A DNA stretch of 64,000 nucleotides from Curtobacterium sp. MCBD17_013. Lineage in GTDB: Bacteria; Actinomycetota; Actinomycetes; Actinomycetales; Microbacteriaceae. Positions 48,447-59,489 of this stretch are shown one piece after another. Position 1 is the stretch's first letter. Each line of letters starts with the position of its first letter. Under the pieces are notes generated by a model. That model was not told where the DNA came from. It worked only from the letters and a program-made list of their open reading frames with translations, and did not search any database. A program made the translations under genes and the position numbers. Location: assembly GCF_003234565.1 (NCBI RefSeq), contig NZ_QKTU01000003.1:186001-250000 (forward strand), given 5' to 3'.

Positions 48447-50113
48447 CCCGGCGCGTCCTCACCGCGCTCGTCGCGACGCTCGTGCTCGTCGTGCTCACCG
48501 CCTGCGCCGCGATCCCGACCGGCGGTGCCGTGCAGAAGGGCGGCCGCGTCGAGGACCAGGCGCCGTCCGGCGTCGACTACCGCCCGAACGGGCCGGTCAA
48601 GGGCTCGGACCAGGAGACCGTCCTCCGACAGTTCATCGACGCGGCCACCGGTGCCCAGGACAACTACGCGGTGGCACGGGAGTTCCTGACGACGGGGTTC
48701 GCGCAGCGGTGGAACCCGCGGCAGAGTGTGACCGTCCGCCAGGGGAGCGGCACCGTCGCGCGCACCGGGGACCGTCGGCTCTCGTACACGATGACGGTGT
48801 CGGCCACGGTGGACGCCGACGGCGAGTACACGCAGGCCGACAGCGACGCGACGTCGACGCTGACGTTCCAGTTCCGCAAGGAACACGGGCAGTGGCGGAT
48901 CAGCTACGCGCCCGGCGGGATCATCCTGTCGCCCGTCAGCTTCGAGTCGGTGTTCCAGGCGCACGCCCTCTACTTCTACGACCCGACGTACCACTACCTC
49001 GTGCCCGAGGAACGGTGGTTCCTCGCCCGGTCGTCGACGAGCACGCGGATCGCGAGCGCGCTGCTCGCCGGGCCGAGCGAGTGGCTCAAGGGAGCGGTCG
49101 TCACGGCGTTCCCCGAGGGCACGCAGCTGTCCCTCAACGCCGTGACGATCGAGAGCGGGTCCGCCCAGGTCGACCTGACGAGTGACGCGCTGAAAGCGAC
49201 CACGGTCGAGAAGGTCCGGATGCGCGAGCAGCTCACCGCGAGCCTGGCGTCGGTCGCGAGCATCTCGTCCGTGACGATCACGGTCGAGGGCACGAGCCTC
49301 GACGTGCCCGACTCGACGGGCACGAACGCCGAACGCGACCCCGACGTCGACGCCCGGCCGCTCGTCGTCGCGAAGAACGCCGTCGGCAACGCAGCCGCGG
49401 GAGCCGTCGACCAACTCGCCGGCATCGCGGACAAGATCCGCGGCCTCGACCCGACGTCACTCGAGGTGACGGCGGCGGGCACCTCCGCCGCGGTCGGCAC
49501 GGCCGACGGCGTGGACGCCGTCCGGTCCGGCTCGAGCGCTCCCGTGCAGGTGGACACGCGGAGCGGTCTCGTCGCGCCGTCCATCGACGACGAGGGCTTC
49601 GTGTGGTCGGCCCAGGCGGCGGACCCCCGGTCGGTCGTCGCGTACGGGCTCGAGGGCGATCCGCACCCGATCTCGTCGAGCCTGCCCGACGGCCGACTCG
49701 TCGCGTTCCGCGTGTCGCGGGACGCCACCCGGGCACTCGCGCTCATCGACACCGACGAGGGTGCCGCCCTGTACGTCATGGGCGTGCTCCGGAACTCGCA
49801 GAAGCAGCCGACCGCGCTCGGCGCACCCGTCCGGGTGCCGGTCGCCGCGGGCACCCCGGTCGACGCGACGTGGCAGAGCGACCTCGAGGTGGCGTCGCTC
49901 GGCTCCACCGCGACCGGCTCGACCGTGACGTCGTCGACCATCGGCGGGCGTTCGACGACGCTCAACCGCCCGTCCGGTTCGGCGACGACGATCGTCGGCG
50001 GTGCGTCCGACTCGCTGCTGCTGCGCATGACCGACGGCCGTGTGCTCGCCGAGAGCGGCGGTGGCTGGGACGACAGCGGCGTGACGGCGGCCGTCCTCGG
50101 CACGCAGCGGTAG
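48443..50113 (+). CDS. lpqB: Lipoprotein LpqB (GerMN domain), MtrAB partner
   Basis: The 556-residue protein has a signal peptide ending in the lipobox LTAC, with Cys21 as the lipidated residue. A GerMN (sporulation/spore germination) domain covers about residues 190-300 (STRIASALLAGPSEWLKGAV, FPEGTQLSLNAVTIESG). The rest is a beta-rich, possibly propeller-like region with regularly spaced Val/Ser/Thr strands. LpqB modulates MtrAB signalling and affects cell-wall physiology in mycobacteria. GTG 48443 overlaps the mtrB stop (GTGA). It is translationally coupled and the last gene of the operon. Confidence 0.95.
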   Translation: MTRRVLTALVATLVLVVLTACAAIPTGGAVQKGGRVEDQAPSGVDYRPNGPVKGSDQETVLRQFIDAATGAQDNYAVAREFLTTGFAQRWNPRQSVTVRQGSGTVARTGDRRLSYTMTVSATVDADGEYTQADSDATSTLTFQFRKEHGQWRISYAPGGIILSPVSFESVFQAHALYFYDPTYHYLVPEERWFLARSSTSTRIASALLAGPSEWLKGAVVTAFPEGTQLSLNAVTIESGSAQVDLTSDALKATTVEKVRMREQLTASLASVASISSVTITVEGTSLDVPDSTGTNAERDPDVDARPLVVAKNAVGNAAAGAVDQLAGIADKIRGLDPTSLEVTAAGTSAAVGTADGVDAVRSGSSAPVQVDTRSGLVAPSIDDEGFVWSAQAADPRSVVAYGLEGDPHPISSSLPDGRLVAFRVSRDATRALALIDTDEGAALYVMGVLRNSQKQPTALGAPVRVPVAAGTPVDATWQSDLEVASLGSTATGSTVTSSTIGGRSTTLNRPSGSATTIVGGASDSLLLRMTDGRVLAESGGGWDDSGVTAAVLGTQR

Positions 50114-50116
50114 GCC

Positions 50117-50133
50117 GGGAGGCCCGTCCTCCC
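50117..50133 (+). terminator. Short hairpin after lpqB
   Basis: GGGAGG and CCTCCC arms flank a five-base loop four bases after the stop. The stem is short. Confidence 0.4.
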
Positions 50134-50202
50134 CAGGTGCTCCCGTCCGGACCGCCGTCCACCGACTGATGGATCCGGCGCCGAGTCACGCGGCCGCGGC
50201 GC

Positions 50203-50208
50203 GACGAT
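50203..50208 (+). promoter_or_regulatory. -10-like GACGAT of the comFC-like gene (leaderless)
   Basis: GACGAT ends six bases before ATG 50215. Confidence 0.4.
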
Positions 50209-50214
50209 CGAGGC

Positions 50215-50907
50215 ATGGGGGAGCGGGAAGCCGACCGGTGGCGGGACGCGGCGATCGAGGCGCTCGGCGTGCTGCTGCCGGTGTCGTGCGTCGTCTGCGG
50301 GCGTGACGACCGCCCGGTGTGTCACGCGTGTCTCGAGGACCTCGCCGCGACCCCGTCGTGCGTCCGGCTCGTGGCCGGCGTCCGGCTCGACGCCCCGTTC
50401 ACCTACCGCGGGACGGCCCGGGCCCTCGTGCTCGCGTTCAAGGTGCACGGACGGCTCGACGTCGTCGGACCGCTGGCCCGCCCCACCGTGCGGGCACTCC
50501 GGGGGGCGCTCGCCGAGGCGCCCGACGCGGTCGTGGTCCGGGTGCCGTCCTCGCGGGCGGGACGTCGGCGGCGGGGATTCGACCCGGTCGTCGTCCTGCT
50601 CCGTCGCGGTGGTTTCCGGACCGCTCGCGTGCTCCGACGGGTGCCGGACCCGCGGGCCCGCGGCAGGCGCGACGGCGGCCAAAAGTCGCTGTCGGGGGTG
50701 GACCGGGTGACCGCGACGGTCGGCACCCTCCGCGCGGTGGACGTGCGCGACCGCGCCGTCGTGCTCGTCGACGACGTCGTGACGACCGGGGTGACCATGG
50801 CCGAGGCGATCCGGGCGGTCCGCGCCGCGGGCGGCCGCGTGGTGCGGTGCGTGGCGACGGCGAGCGTGGAGCCGTCCTCCCCGTCGGAGGCTGGGACCGG
50901 ACCCTGA
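50215..50907 (+). CDS. ComFC-like phosphoribosyltransferase family protein
   Basis: The 230-residue protein has an N-terminal zinc-ribbon (PVSCVVCGRDDRPVCHACL) and a type I phosphoribosyltransferase-like domain. The PRPP-binding signature VVLVDDVVTTGVTMAEA lies at about residues 182-198, and RVPSSRAGRRRRGFDP precedes it. This is the ComFC/GntX family; in naturally competent bacteria ComFC helps DNA uptake, but no other competence gene lies nearby. Location between lpqB and hpf is conserved (Rv3242c in mycobacteria). ATG 50215 is supported by the -10 six bases upstream. Confidence 0.88.
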   Translation: MGEREADRWRDAAIEALGVLLPVSCVVCGRDDRPVCHACLEDLAATPSCVRLVAGVRLDAPFTYRGTARALVLAFKVHGRLDVVGPLARPTVRALRGALAEAPDAVVVRVPSSRAGRRRRGFDPVVVLLRRGGFRTARVLRRVPDPRARGRRDGGQKSLSGVDRVTATVGTLRAVDVRDRAVVLVDDVVTTGVTMAEAIRAVRAAGGRVVRCVATASVEPSSPSEAGTGP

Positions 50908-50928
50908 ATCGTCGCGTGCACCCGGGTC

Positions 50929-50934
50929 TACGCT
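50929..50934 (+). promoter_or_regulatory. -10 element TACGCT of hpf
   Basis: TACGCT lies 64 bases before ATG 50998. The leader contains a GTCGCC/GGCGAC hairpin (50954-50972) and a GGGAG ribosome-binding site. Confidence 0.45.
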
Positions 50935-50997
50935 CGCTCGAAAGGCGTCTGGAGTCGCCACGAGGAGGCGACGCGCCGAGTCTGGATGGGAGCCGCC

Positions 50998-51699
50998 ATG
51001 GACATCTCGATCACGGGACGGAACGTCGGGATCACCGACCGTTTCCGCGCCTACGCCGAGGAGAAGTCCGCGAAGATCGACGCGCTCGCCGATCGTGCCG
51101 TGGCCTTCGAGGTCCGGGTCAGTCGACACCACGAGAAGAGCAGCGGGGCGAGCGGCGACGACCGCGTCGAGCTCACCCTCATCGGTCCCGGGCCGCTCAT
51201 CCGCGCCGAGTCGACCGCGTCCGACAAGTACGCGGCGTTCGACCTGGCGTTCGCCCGCATCGCCGAGCGGTTGCGGCGTGCGAAGGACCGCAAGAAGGTC
51301 CACCGGGGCCGTCACCGCCCGACCTCGGTCGCCGAGGCGGCGGGTGACGGGTTCGCCACGATGGACGTCGTGCCCGCCGACGGCACGCTCATCGAGACGG
51401 TCGCGACCGGCAGCCTGCCCGTCGTGACGGACGAGGCCCAGGCGGCGGACGAGGACGCCTACAACCCCGTCGTCATCCGCACGAAGGTCTTCGCGTCGTC
51501 CCCGATGACCGTCGACGACGCGCTGTACTACATGGAGCTCGTCGGCCACGACTTCTACCTCTTCATCGACGCCGAGACGGAACGCCCCAGCGTCGTGTAC
51601 CGCCGCAAGGGCTGGGACTACGGCGTCATCGCCCTGGACGACGCCGCACCCGTCCAGCAAGAGGCCGCGACGGTCGAACGCGCTGGCGTGACCGTCTGA
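50998..51699 (+). CDS. hpf: Ribosome hibernation-promoting factor, long form
   Basis: The 233-residue protein binds and inactivates ribosomes in stationary phase or stress. The N-terminal S30AE domain (MDISITGRNVGITDRFRAYA to about residue 100) is followed by a linker. The C-terminal dimerisation domain has VIRTKVFASSPMTVDDALYY and FYLFIDAETERPSVVYRRK, which marks the long, 100S-forming type. ATG 50998 has GGGAG five bases upstream; ATG 50986 is four codons earlier and weaker. A strong terminator follows. The hpf-secA order is conserved in actinobacteria. Confidence 0.94.
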   Translation: MDISITGRNVGITDRFRAYAEEKSAKIDALADRAVAFEVRVSRHHEKSSGASGDDRVELTLIGPGPLIRAESTASDKYAAFDLAFARIAERLRRAKDRKKVHRGRHRPTSVAEAAGDGFATMDVVPADGTLIETVATGSLPVVTDEAQAADEDAYNPVVIRTKVFASSPMTVDDALYYMELVGHDFYLFIDAETERPSVVYRRKGWDYGVIALDDAAPVQQEAATVERAGVTV

Positions 51700-51718
51700 C
51701 CTCCGCGCACGACCACGA

Positions 51719-51755
51719 GGGCCCCGGTCGGCACCACACGGTGCGGTCGGGGCCC
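51719..51755 (+). terminator. Terminator after hpf
   Basis: GGGCCCCG pairs with CGGGGCCC, with a second inner GCACC/GGTGC pair and an internal loop, followed by TTGTGT. Confidence 0.75.
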
Positions 51756-51835
51756 TTGTGTCCGCCCCGAGCGAACGGGCGCATCCATCGGCTCCGGCAG
51801 CGCCCGCTGCCCAGGTGTGCGGGCGCGGAGGTTGC

Positions 51836-51841
51836 TAGCAT
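51836..51841 (+). promoter_or_regulatory. -10 element TAGCAT of secA
   Basis: TAGCAT lies 82 bases before TTG 51923. The leader of about 75 bases carries a GCTGATC/GATCAGC inverted repeat (51847-51853 and 51889-51895 region), which could fold and leave GAGGAG exposed. Confidence 0.45.
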
Positions 51842-51922
51842 GGCTGGCTGATCAGGCGCGCGCGACCGGCCGTCCGGAGGCCCCGAGCGATCAGCGCCAG
51901 ACGACACCATGAGGAGTCTCGA

Positions 51923-54736
<2,814 letters not shown>

Positions 54737-54751
54737 TCGGGAGCGTTCCCG

Positions 54752-54786
54752 GAACGGCGGCGGTCCTCCTCGGGCCGTCGCCGTTC
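54752..54786. terminator. Hairpin after secA
   Basis: GAACGGCGGCGG pairs with CCGTCGCCGTTC with one mismatch and an 11-base loop. It lies between convergent secA and the Rv3235-like gene. Confidence 0.7.
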
Positions 54787-54844
54787 GGCGTTCGCGCACC
54801 CGTCGCCGGTCAGCCCTGCGCTCCGGTGCGGTCCGCACCGGTGG

Positions 54845-55438
54845 TCAGAGGACGCTGACCGCGGTCGCGCGCCATCGGCCGTCGCGGCCCTCCAGGCGGA
54901 TCGCGACCGCACGAGTTCGTGCCCGTGCATGCACGATGACGGTGGCCTCGGCGACACCGTCGCTCGGTTCGCGGACGATCACCGAACCGATCGAGAAGAC
55001 GGGCCGGCGCGGCGCCGTCCGGCGTACCGACCGCGCGCGGGCCGCCAATCGGACGCGGACCTGGAGGTGTCGGTGCACGTCGTCCGTCACCCACCGCGCG
55101 ATCTGGTCGAGTTCACGGGCGCCGGCGAGGATCTCGACGACACAGCGGGCGAGGTCCCGCGCGACGGGGGTGGGGTCCGGCAGCGCTGCGCGAGGGGGCT
55201 GCGGTGCGGCGTCGGCGCGGCGGAGCTGGCGCGGCCCGGCGGTGCGACGCGGCGCGCGCTCGGCAGAGCGATCCGGCTCGTGCCCGGGAGGCGTGGGGCG
55301 GAGGACCGCGCCGTCGAGCGCCGTGGGCAGCGGAGGAGCCGGCTGCGCTCCGTGCTCGGTCAGGGCGTGCCGCCCCTGACGGCGCGTGCCCCGTCCCTCC
55401 GGTCCGTCGTCGGTGCGCTGTGCGGCACGGTCGTCCAT
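54845..55438 (-). CDS. Rv3235 family protein
   Basis: The 197-residue cytosolic protein has an Ala/Arg/Pro-rich, probably disordered N-terminal half. The compact C-terminal domain runs about residues 100-197: PVARDLARCVVEILAGAREL, IARWVTDDVHRHLQVRVRL, then a beta region ending WRATAVSVL. This matches the actinobacterial Rv3235 family (alanine-arginine-proline-rich), which lies near secA in mycobacteria too. The function is unknown; the fold with a Trp-Val-Thr helix followed by strands resembles a small SnoaL-like or NTF2-like module, as a guess only. GAGGGG lies about five bases before ATG 55438. Confidence 0.82.
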   Translation of the reverse strand: MDDRAAQRTDDGPEGRGTRRQGRHALTEHGAQPAPPLPTALDGAVLRPTPPGHEPDRSAERAPRRTAGPRQLRRADAAPQPPRAALPDPTPVARDLARCVVEILAGARELDQIARWVTDDVHRHLQVRVRLAARARSVRRTAPRRPVFSIGSVIVREPSDGVAEATVIVHARARTRAVAIRLEGRDGRWRATAVSVL

Positions 55439-55565
55439 GAGCCCCCTCGTGGTGCGGTGGTGCGGCCTCCCCGGCCACGCCCTCAGGCTACTGACCGTTG
55501 GAATGTGACATTTAATCCCTGGACCGAGGTGGGGACGGTCGCAGGGAGGACCGGAGGCGGCCACC

Positions 55566-55571
55566 TAGACT
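55566..55571 (+). promoter_or_regulatory. -10 element TAGACT of pdtaS (leaderless)
   Basis: TAGACT ends six bases before GTG 55578. Confidence 0.6.
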
Positions 55572-55577
55572 TGCTCC

Positions 55578-57071
55578 GTGTCGACCCTCAGTGACCTCGT
55601 TCTCGCCCAAGGCCGGTCCACCGACGCGGACGTCGAGTGGCTCCACCTGCTCGTGGGCGACGGTCAGCTCCTCGCCGACCTGTCGTTCGCCGACATCGTG
55701 GTGTGGGTGCCCGCGGAGGACGGCTCGTTCGTGGCAGTCGCGCACGCGCGGCCGTCGTCTGCCGCGACGCTGTTCTACCGCGACGTCGTCGGGCAGGGCG
55801 TGCGGGACGAGTGGCGCGACCAGATCACCCAGTGCTTCGAACGCAGCGAGATCGTCGACTCGGCGGAGCCCGACTGGTACGAGGACACCCCGACCCGCGT
55901 GCGCGCGATCCCGGTCCTGCGTCGGTTGTCCGCCACGAGCGCCCAGACGACGGAGGCGCCCATCGCCGTCGTCACACGCCACTCGAACGTCAACGAGCAG
56001 CGCACGCCGAGCCGCCAGGAGCTGACGTTCAACTCGAGCGCGAACGACCTGTTCGGCATGATCGCCACGGGGGACTTCCCGGACATCGGCGCACCGACCG
56101 GTCCGCGTCGGGGTGCTCCTCGTGCCTCCGACGGACTCCTGCGACTCGACGTCGGGGGCGTCGTCACCTTCGCGAGCCCGAACGGCCTCAGTGCCTTCAA
56201 CCGGATGGGCTTCGAGGGCGAGCTCGAAGGGCTCTCCCTGGCCGAGGTGACGACCGGGCTGCTCGGGAATCAACTCGTCGTGGACGAGTCCCTGCCGCTC
56301 GTCGTGACCGGTCGCGCTCCGTGGCGCACCGACATCGAGGCGAAGGGCGTGACCGTGACGCTCCGCGCGATCCCCCTGCGCGACCACGGGGAGCGCATCG
56401 GGGCGATCGTGCTCTGCCGTGACGTCACCGAGCAGCGGCACCAGGAGCGCGAGCTCATCACGAAGGACGCGACGATCCGCGAGATCCACCACCGCGTCAA
56501 GAACAACCTGCAGACGGTCGCGTCGCTCCTCCGCATCCAGGCGCGTCGCACGCATTCGGAGGAGGCCCGGGAGGCCCTGCAGCAGGCGATGCGTCGTGTC
56601 GCGGCCATCGCGGTCGTCCACGACACGCTCTCGACCGGTCTCAGCCAGAACGTGGACTTCGACGACGTGTTCGACCGCGTGCTCATGCTCGTGACCGAGG
56701 TCGCGGCGAGTCACAACACGACCGTGCGCCCCAAGAAGACGGGCGAGTTCGGTGTGCTCCCGAGCGAAGCGGCGACGCCGTTGGCGCTCGGCCTCACGGA
56801 ACTCGTGACGAACGCGGTGGAGCACGGGCTCGACGGCCGTGACGGCGAGGTCGAGATCGTGGCCGACCGGTTCGAGGACCACCTCGAGGTGCAGGTGCGC
56901 GACAACGGGCGCGGACTCCCCGAGGGCAAGGTCGGTGCGGGACTCGGCACGCAGATCGTGCGGACCCTGATCCAGGGCGAACTCGGCGGCACGATCGACT
57001 GGCACACCTTGGTCGGCAGCGGTACCGAGGTCACCATCGGCATCCCCTTCCGGTGGTCGGAGCAGTCGTAG
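55578..57071 (+). CDS. pdtaS: PdtaS-type soluble sensor histidine kinase
   Basis: The 497-residue protein has no membrane span. An N-terminal GAF-like domain (to about residue 140) and a PAS-like domain (about 170-290; FASPNGLSAFNRMGFEGEL) precede a HisKA_2 box, REIHHRVKNNLQTVASLLR, with His304 or His305 as phosphoacceptor. The HATPase domain shows ELVTNAVEHGLDG, VRDNGRGLPEG and GLGTQIVRTLI. In M. tuberculosis, PdtaS phosphorylates the RNA-binding ANTAR regulator PdtaR and lies next to whiB1, as here. pdtaR is not in the window. GTG 55578 is supported by TAGACT six bases upstream. Confidence 0.92.
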   Translation: MSTLSDLVLAQGRSTDADVEWLHLLVGDGQLLADLSFADIVVWVPAEDGSFVAVAHARPSSAATLFYRDVVGQGVRDEWRDQITQCFERSEIVDSAEPDWYEDTPTRVRAIPVLRRLSATSAQTTEAPIAVVTRHSNVNEQRTPSRQELTFNSSANDLFGMIATGDFPDIGAPTGPRRGAPRASDGLLRLDVGGVVTFASPNGLSAFNRMGFEGELEGLSLAEVTTGLLGNQLVVDESLPLVVTGRAPWRTDIEAKGVTVTLRAIPLRDHGERIGAIVLCRDVTEQRHQERELITKDATIREIHHRVKNNLQTVASLLRIQARRTHSEEAREALQQAMRRVAAIAVVHDTLSTGLSQNVDFDDVFDRVLMLVTEVAASHNTTVRPKKTGEFGVLPSEAATPLALGLTELVTNAVEHGLDGRDGEVEIVADRFEDHLEVQVRDNGRGLPEGKVGAGLGTQIVRTLIQGELGGTIDWHTLVGSGTEVTIGIPFRWSEQS

Positions 57072-57147
57072 GGCTTCGGCCTCGGGATCGCGCGGGGTCC
57101 GAGTCGAGGGACGACGGGCGCGGCAGGACGACGTGGGGTGGAACGAC

Positions 57148-57183
57148 GACGGCGCCCGGTCCCCTGGGGGACCGGGCGCCGTC
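57148..57183. terminator. Perfect 16-base hairpin between pdtaS and whiB1
   Basis: GACGGCGCCCGGTCCC pairs perfectly with GGGACCGGGCGCCGTC around a CTGG loop. It is the strongest hairpin in the window and can end transcription from both convergent genes. Confidence 0.85.
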
Positions 57184-57206
57184 GGCGTCGGAACGGGTGC
57201 GCTCGG

Positions 57207-57455
57207 TCAGGAGGCGCGACGTGCGCGGGCAGCGCGGCGCTTGAGCGCGCGACGCTCGTCCTCGCTCAGACCGCCCCAGACGCCCGAGTCCTGCGAGGTC
57301 TCGAGCGCGTACTGCAGACAGGTCTCGGTGACGGTGCACCGAGCGCACACCGACTTCGCCTTCTCGATCTGGTCGACGGCCGGGCCGGTGTTCCCGACCG
57401 GGAAGAAGAGCTCGGGGTCCGCGGTGAGGCAGGCGGCCTTGTCACGCCAATCCAT
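57207..57455 (-). CDS. whiB1: WhiB-family regulator WhiB1
   Basis: The 82-residue protein has iron-sulfur ligands Cys9, Cys37, Cys40 and Cys46, the same positions as M. tuberculosis WhiB1, then SGVWGGLSEDERRALKRR. The N-terminus MDWRDKAACLTADPELFFPVG is almost diagnostic of WhiB1, the essential NO-sensing regulator that binds the main sigma factor. AAGGAG lies ten bases before the ATG. The tail is basic and Ala/Arg-rich. A divergent promoter region of 220 bases separates it from the membrane protein gene at 57676. It is the second Wbl gene of the window. Confidence 0.96.
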   Translation of the reverse strand: MDWRDKAACLTADPELFFPVGNTGPAVDQIEKAKSVCARCTVTETCLQYALETSQDSGVWGGLSEDERRALKRRAARARRAS

Positions 57456-57553
57456 GTGTTGATGCTCCTTAAATAGCTTCGAATCGCACGACGAACGGCC
57501 GTGGCGAATCAAGTGCAGGCGTGGGCCAGCTGGGCTGCAGCACTGCGGGGGGA

Positions 57554-57572
57554 TTCTCTGTGGGGGAGAGAA
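57554..57572. repeat. Inverted repeat in the whiB1 divergent intergenic region
   Basis: TTCTCT and AGAGAA arms are separated by seven bases, about 100 bases from each flanking start. It is a candidate operator for whiB1 or the gene at 57676. The 57456-57675 stretch also holds AT-rich GCTATTTAAG just upstream of whiB1. Confidence 0.35.
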
Positions 57573-57675
57573 AGACTCTGCGGGAGGCGCACACGTCATC
57601 GTGGCGTTCCATCGACCTCGAACATCGTTCCATACTGATATGGCCAAATCAAGGGTCGAGAGCTGGAGGAACGCT

Positions 57676-58134
57676 GTGTCGGATGCCCCACGCCCGGAGC
57701 GCCCCGAGGGTGCCGCTGATCGGGAATCACCTGATCGCGCGGCATTCCGGACGCCGACCGTGCTCGGTCTCGCGGTCGTCGTGGGGCTCGAGTTCCTCGC
57801 CGTGGCGGTGCTCACGGTGGTGCTCGTCGTCGACCTCGTGGTCGCCCCGCCGGACTCGGTCGTGAACGGTCTGGCGCTCATCGTCCTCGCCGCCGTCGCC
57901 GCGATCTGGCTGGGAGCGATGGTGCTCGGACTGGCCCGCGCCCGCTCCTGGGTGCGGAGCGGGGTCGTCGTCTGGCAGTTCCTCCAGATCGCCCTCGCCG
58001 TCGGTGCGTTCCAGGGCGTGTTCCGGGTCCCGGCGATCGGGTGGGTGCTGCTCCTGCCAGCGCTGCTCGCCCTGGTGCTCGTCTTCGCACCGGCGACGAC
58101 GGCGGTGCTCGCCCGCCGCGACCTCGAGCGCTGA
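57676..58134 (+). CDS. Small four-span membrane protein
   Basis: The 152-residue protein has a Pro/Arg/Glu-rich cytoplasmic N-terminus of about 30 residues and four membrane segments: VVGLEFLAVAVLTVVLVVDL, LALIVLAAVAAIWLGAMVLG, VVVWQFLQIALAVGAFQGVF and GWVLLLPALLALVLVFA. No catalytic residues are visible and the function is unknown. GTG 57676 has GGAGG six bases upstream; the longer frame from 57601 lacks a ribosome-binding site. CATACTGATATGG about 30 bases upstream is a candidate -10 region. It converges on bcp with a ten-base gap. Confidence 0.8.
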   Translation: MSDAPRPERPEGAADRESPDRAAFRTPTVLGLAVVVGLEFLAVAVLTVVLVVDLVVAPPDSVVNGLALIVLAAVAAIWLGAMVLGLARARSWVRSGVVVWQFLQIALAVGAFQGVFRVPAIGWVLLLPALLALVLVFAPATTAVLARRDLER

Positions 58135-58144
58135 GGGCAGGGAC

Positions 58145-58615
58145 TCAGTCCAGGCCGAGCTTCTTCCGCAGCGCGGCCACGTGCCCCGTCGCCTTCACGT
58201 TGTAGAGCGGCAGCTGCACGCGGCCGTCCTCGTCGACGACGATCGTCGAGCGGATCGTGCCCGTCGTGACCTTGCCGTAGAGGTTCTTCTCGCCGTACGC
58301 GCCGTACGCGCGGTGGACCGTCAGGTCCGGGTCGCTCAGGAGCGGGAAGGTCAGGGCCTGCTCGTCCTTGAACCGCTGCAGCGCGGGGAGGTCGTCCTTG
58401 CTGATGCCGAGCACCGTGTAGCCGGCGCCCTGCAGGGAGTTCATGTTGTCGCGGAAGTCGCAGGCCTCGGTCGTGCATCCGGGCGTCGACGCGGCCGGGT
58501 AGAAGTACACGATGACCTTGCGGCCCCGCAGGTCGCGCAGGCTCGTCGGCGTGCCGTGCTCGTCCGGCAGGGTGAAGTCGGGGGCGTCGGCCCCGGCGGC
58601 GAGACGTTCGGTCAT
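58145..58615 (-). CDS. bcp: Thioredoxin-dependent peroxiredoxin (Bcp/PrxQ)
   Basis: The 156-residue enzyme reduces hydrogen and organic peroxides. It has GADAPDFTLPDEHG, VIVYFYPAASTPGCTTEACD with peroxidatic Cys47 and resolving Cys52, and a Thr at the usual catalytic T-x-x-C position. VLGISKDDLPALQRF and FPLLSDPDLTVHRAYGA follow, as in Bcp. AAGGAG lies six bases before ATG 58615. It is a cytosolic antioxidant enzyme, unlinked in function to its neighbours. The Ala-Ala-Ser-Thr-Pro-Gly-Cys variant of the active-site loop is common in actinobacteria. Confidence 0.96.
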   Translation of the reverse strand: MTERLAAGADAPDFTLPDEHGTPTSLRDLRGRKVIVYFYPAASTPGCTTEACDFRDNMNSLQGAGYTVLGISKDDLPALQRFKDEQALTFPLLSDPDLTVHRAYGAYGEKNLYGKVTTGTIRSTIVVDEDGRVQLPLYNVKATGHVAALRKKLGLD

Positions 58616-58677
58616 CCTGTGCTCCTTGCGCGACGTGGTGGCGGCGCCCCGTGGTCCGTGGCGGCCGGGACCCATGC

Positions 58678-58683
58678 TATTGT
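58678..58683 (+). promoter_or_regulatory. Extended -10 (TGC TATTGT) of tRNA-Lys
   Basis: TGCTATTGT has a TGN extension and the -10 hexamer ends 31 bases before the tRNA 5' end, allowing a short trimmed leader. Confidence 0.45.
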
Positions 58684-58714
58684 TGTTCTCCGTTGCGGCG
58701 AGCCGCGACGGTAC

Positions 58715-58790
<76 letters not shown>

Positions 58791-58793
58791 CCA

Positions 58794-58830
58794 GCCCCGG
58801 ACCTCCCGGCATCAGCCGCAGGTCCGGGGC
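58794..58830 (+). terminator. Terminator after tRNA-Lys
   Basis: Perfect 11-base arms GCCCCGGACCT and AGGTCCGGGGC with a 15-base loop, followed by TTCGTCGTT. Confidence 0.8.
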
Positions 58831-58969
58831 TTCGTCGTTGCCAGGCGCGGCCGTCGTCCCCCTCGATCGGGGGCGTCGTCCGGCAACCGCGGCGCTCGCG
58901 GGTCGCGCCGAGGACGACCTGGACTCGGTGTAGCGTGCGTACCTCCGGGCGGGAGCAGGGGGGTGACGG

Positions 58970-59443
58970 GTGGGAACAGCGGACGAGGACGTGTCCGACC
59001 TCATCGCGGCGTTCACCTCCGTACAGCGGGCGAACGCCGCCCTCATGCGGCAGCTGAGCCTCCTCGCGGGCGTGCATGAGAACGCGCTGCGGGCGCTCGT
59101 GCTCATCGACGACACGGCCCGGTCCACGCCGACCGAGGTCGCCGGGTTCCTCGAGCTGACCTCCGGTGCGGTCACGAGCATGCTCGACCGACTCGTGGCG
59201 GGCGGGTTCATCAAGCGGATCCCGAACCCGGCCGACCGGCGCGGGTCCCTGCTGACGCTCGAACCCGCGGGTCAGGCCGTCGTCGCGCAGATCCGGCGCC
59301 GCTACGAGGGGGTCATGCGGGCCGTCGACGCCGAGCACCGGGCCGGGCTGTACCTCGTGCTGAACGACCTCGCGACCGGGCTGCTCGAGCAGGCGCAGGG
59401 CGTCGTGTCCGACGCGGCCGCCGCGGGCGGAGACGGGACGTAG
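58970..59443 (+). CDS. MarR family transcriptional regulator
   Basis: The 157-residue protein has a winged-helix DNA-binding core: NALRALVLIDDTARSTPTEVAG, FLELTSGAVTSMLDRLVAGG (recognition helix) and RIPNPADRRGSLLTLEPAG (wing with the conserved Asp-Arg-Arg). Helices at both ends form the dimer interface. The effector is unknown. GTG 58970 has GGGAGCAGGGGG upstream. MarR regulators often control a neighbouring gene, but here the nearest gene is a convergent SHOCT protein, so the target is unclear. A hairpin follows. Confidence 0.9.
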   Translation: MGTADEDVSDLIAAFTSVQRANAALMRQLSLLAGVHENALRALVLIDDTARSTPTEVAGFLELTSGAVTSMLDRLVAGGFIKRIPNPADRRGSLLTLEPAGQAVVAQIRRRYEGVMRAVDAEHRAGLYLVLNDLATGLLEQAQGVVSDAAAAGGDGT

Positions 59444-59461
59444 TCCCGGGACCGGCGGCGA

Positions 59462-59487
59462 CCGCGGCGTGCGGCACGGTGCCGCGG
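59462..59487. terminator. Hairpin between marR-like and SHOCT genes
   Basis: CCGCGGC and GCCGCGG arms surround a 12-base loop, between convergent stops. Confidence 0.5.
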
Positions 59488-59489
59488 CG

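Noticed and set aside
50215-50907. Competence locus
   Set aside because: Only a comFC-like gene is present; no comEA, comEC or pilus gene lies nearby, and this gene is part of a conserved housekeeping neighbourhood.
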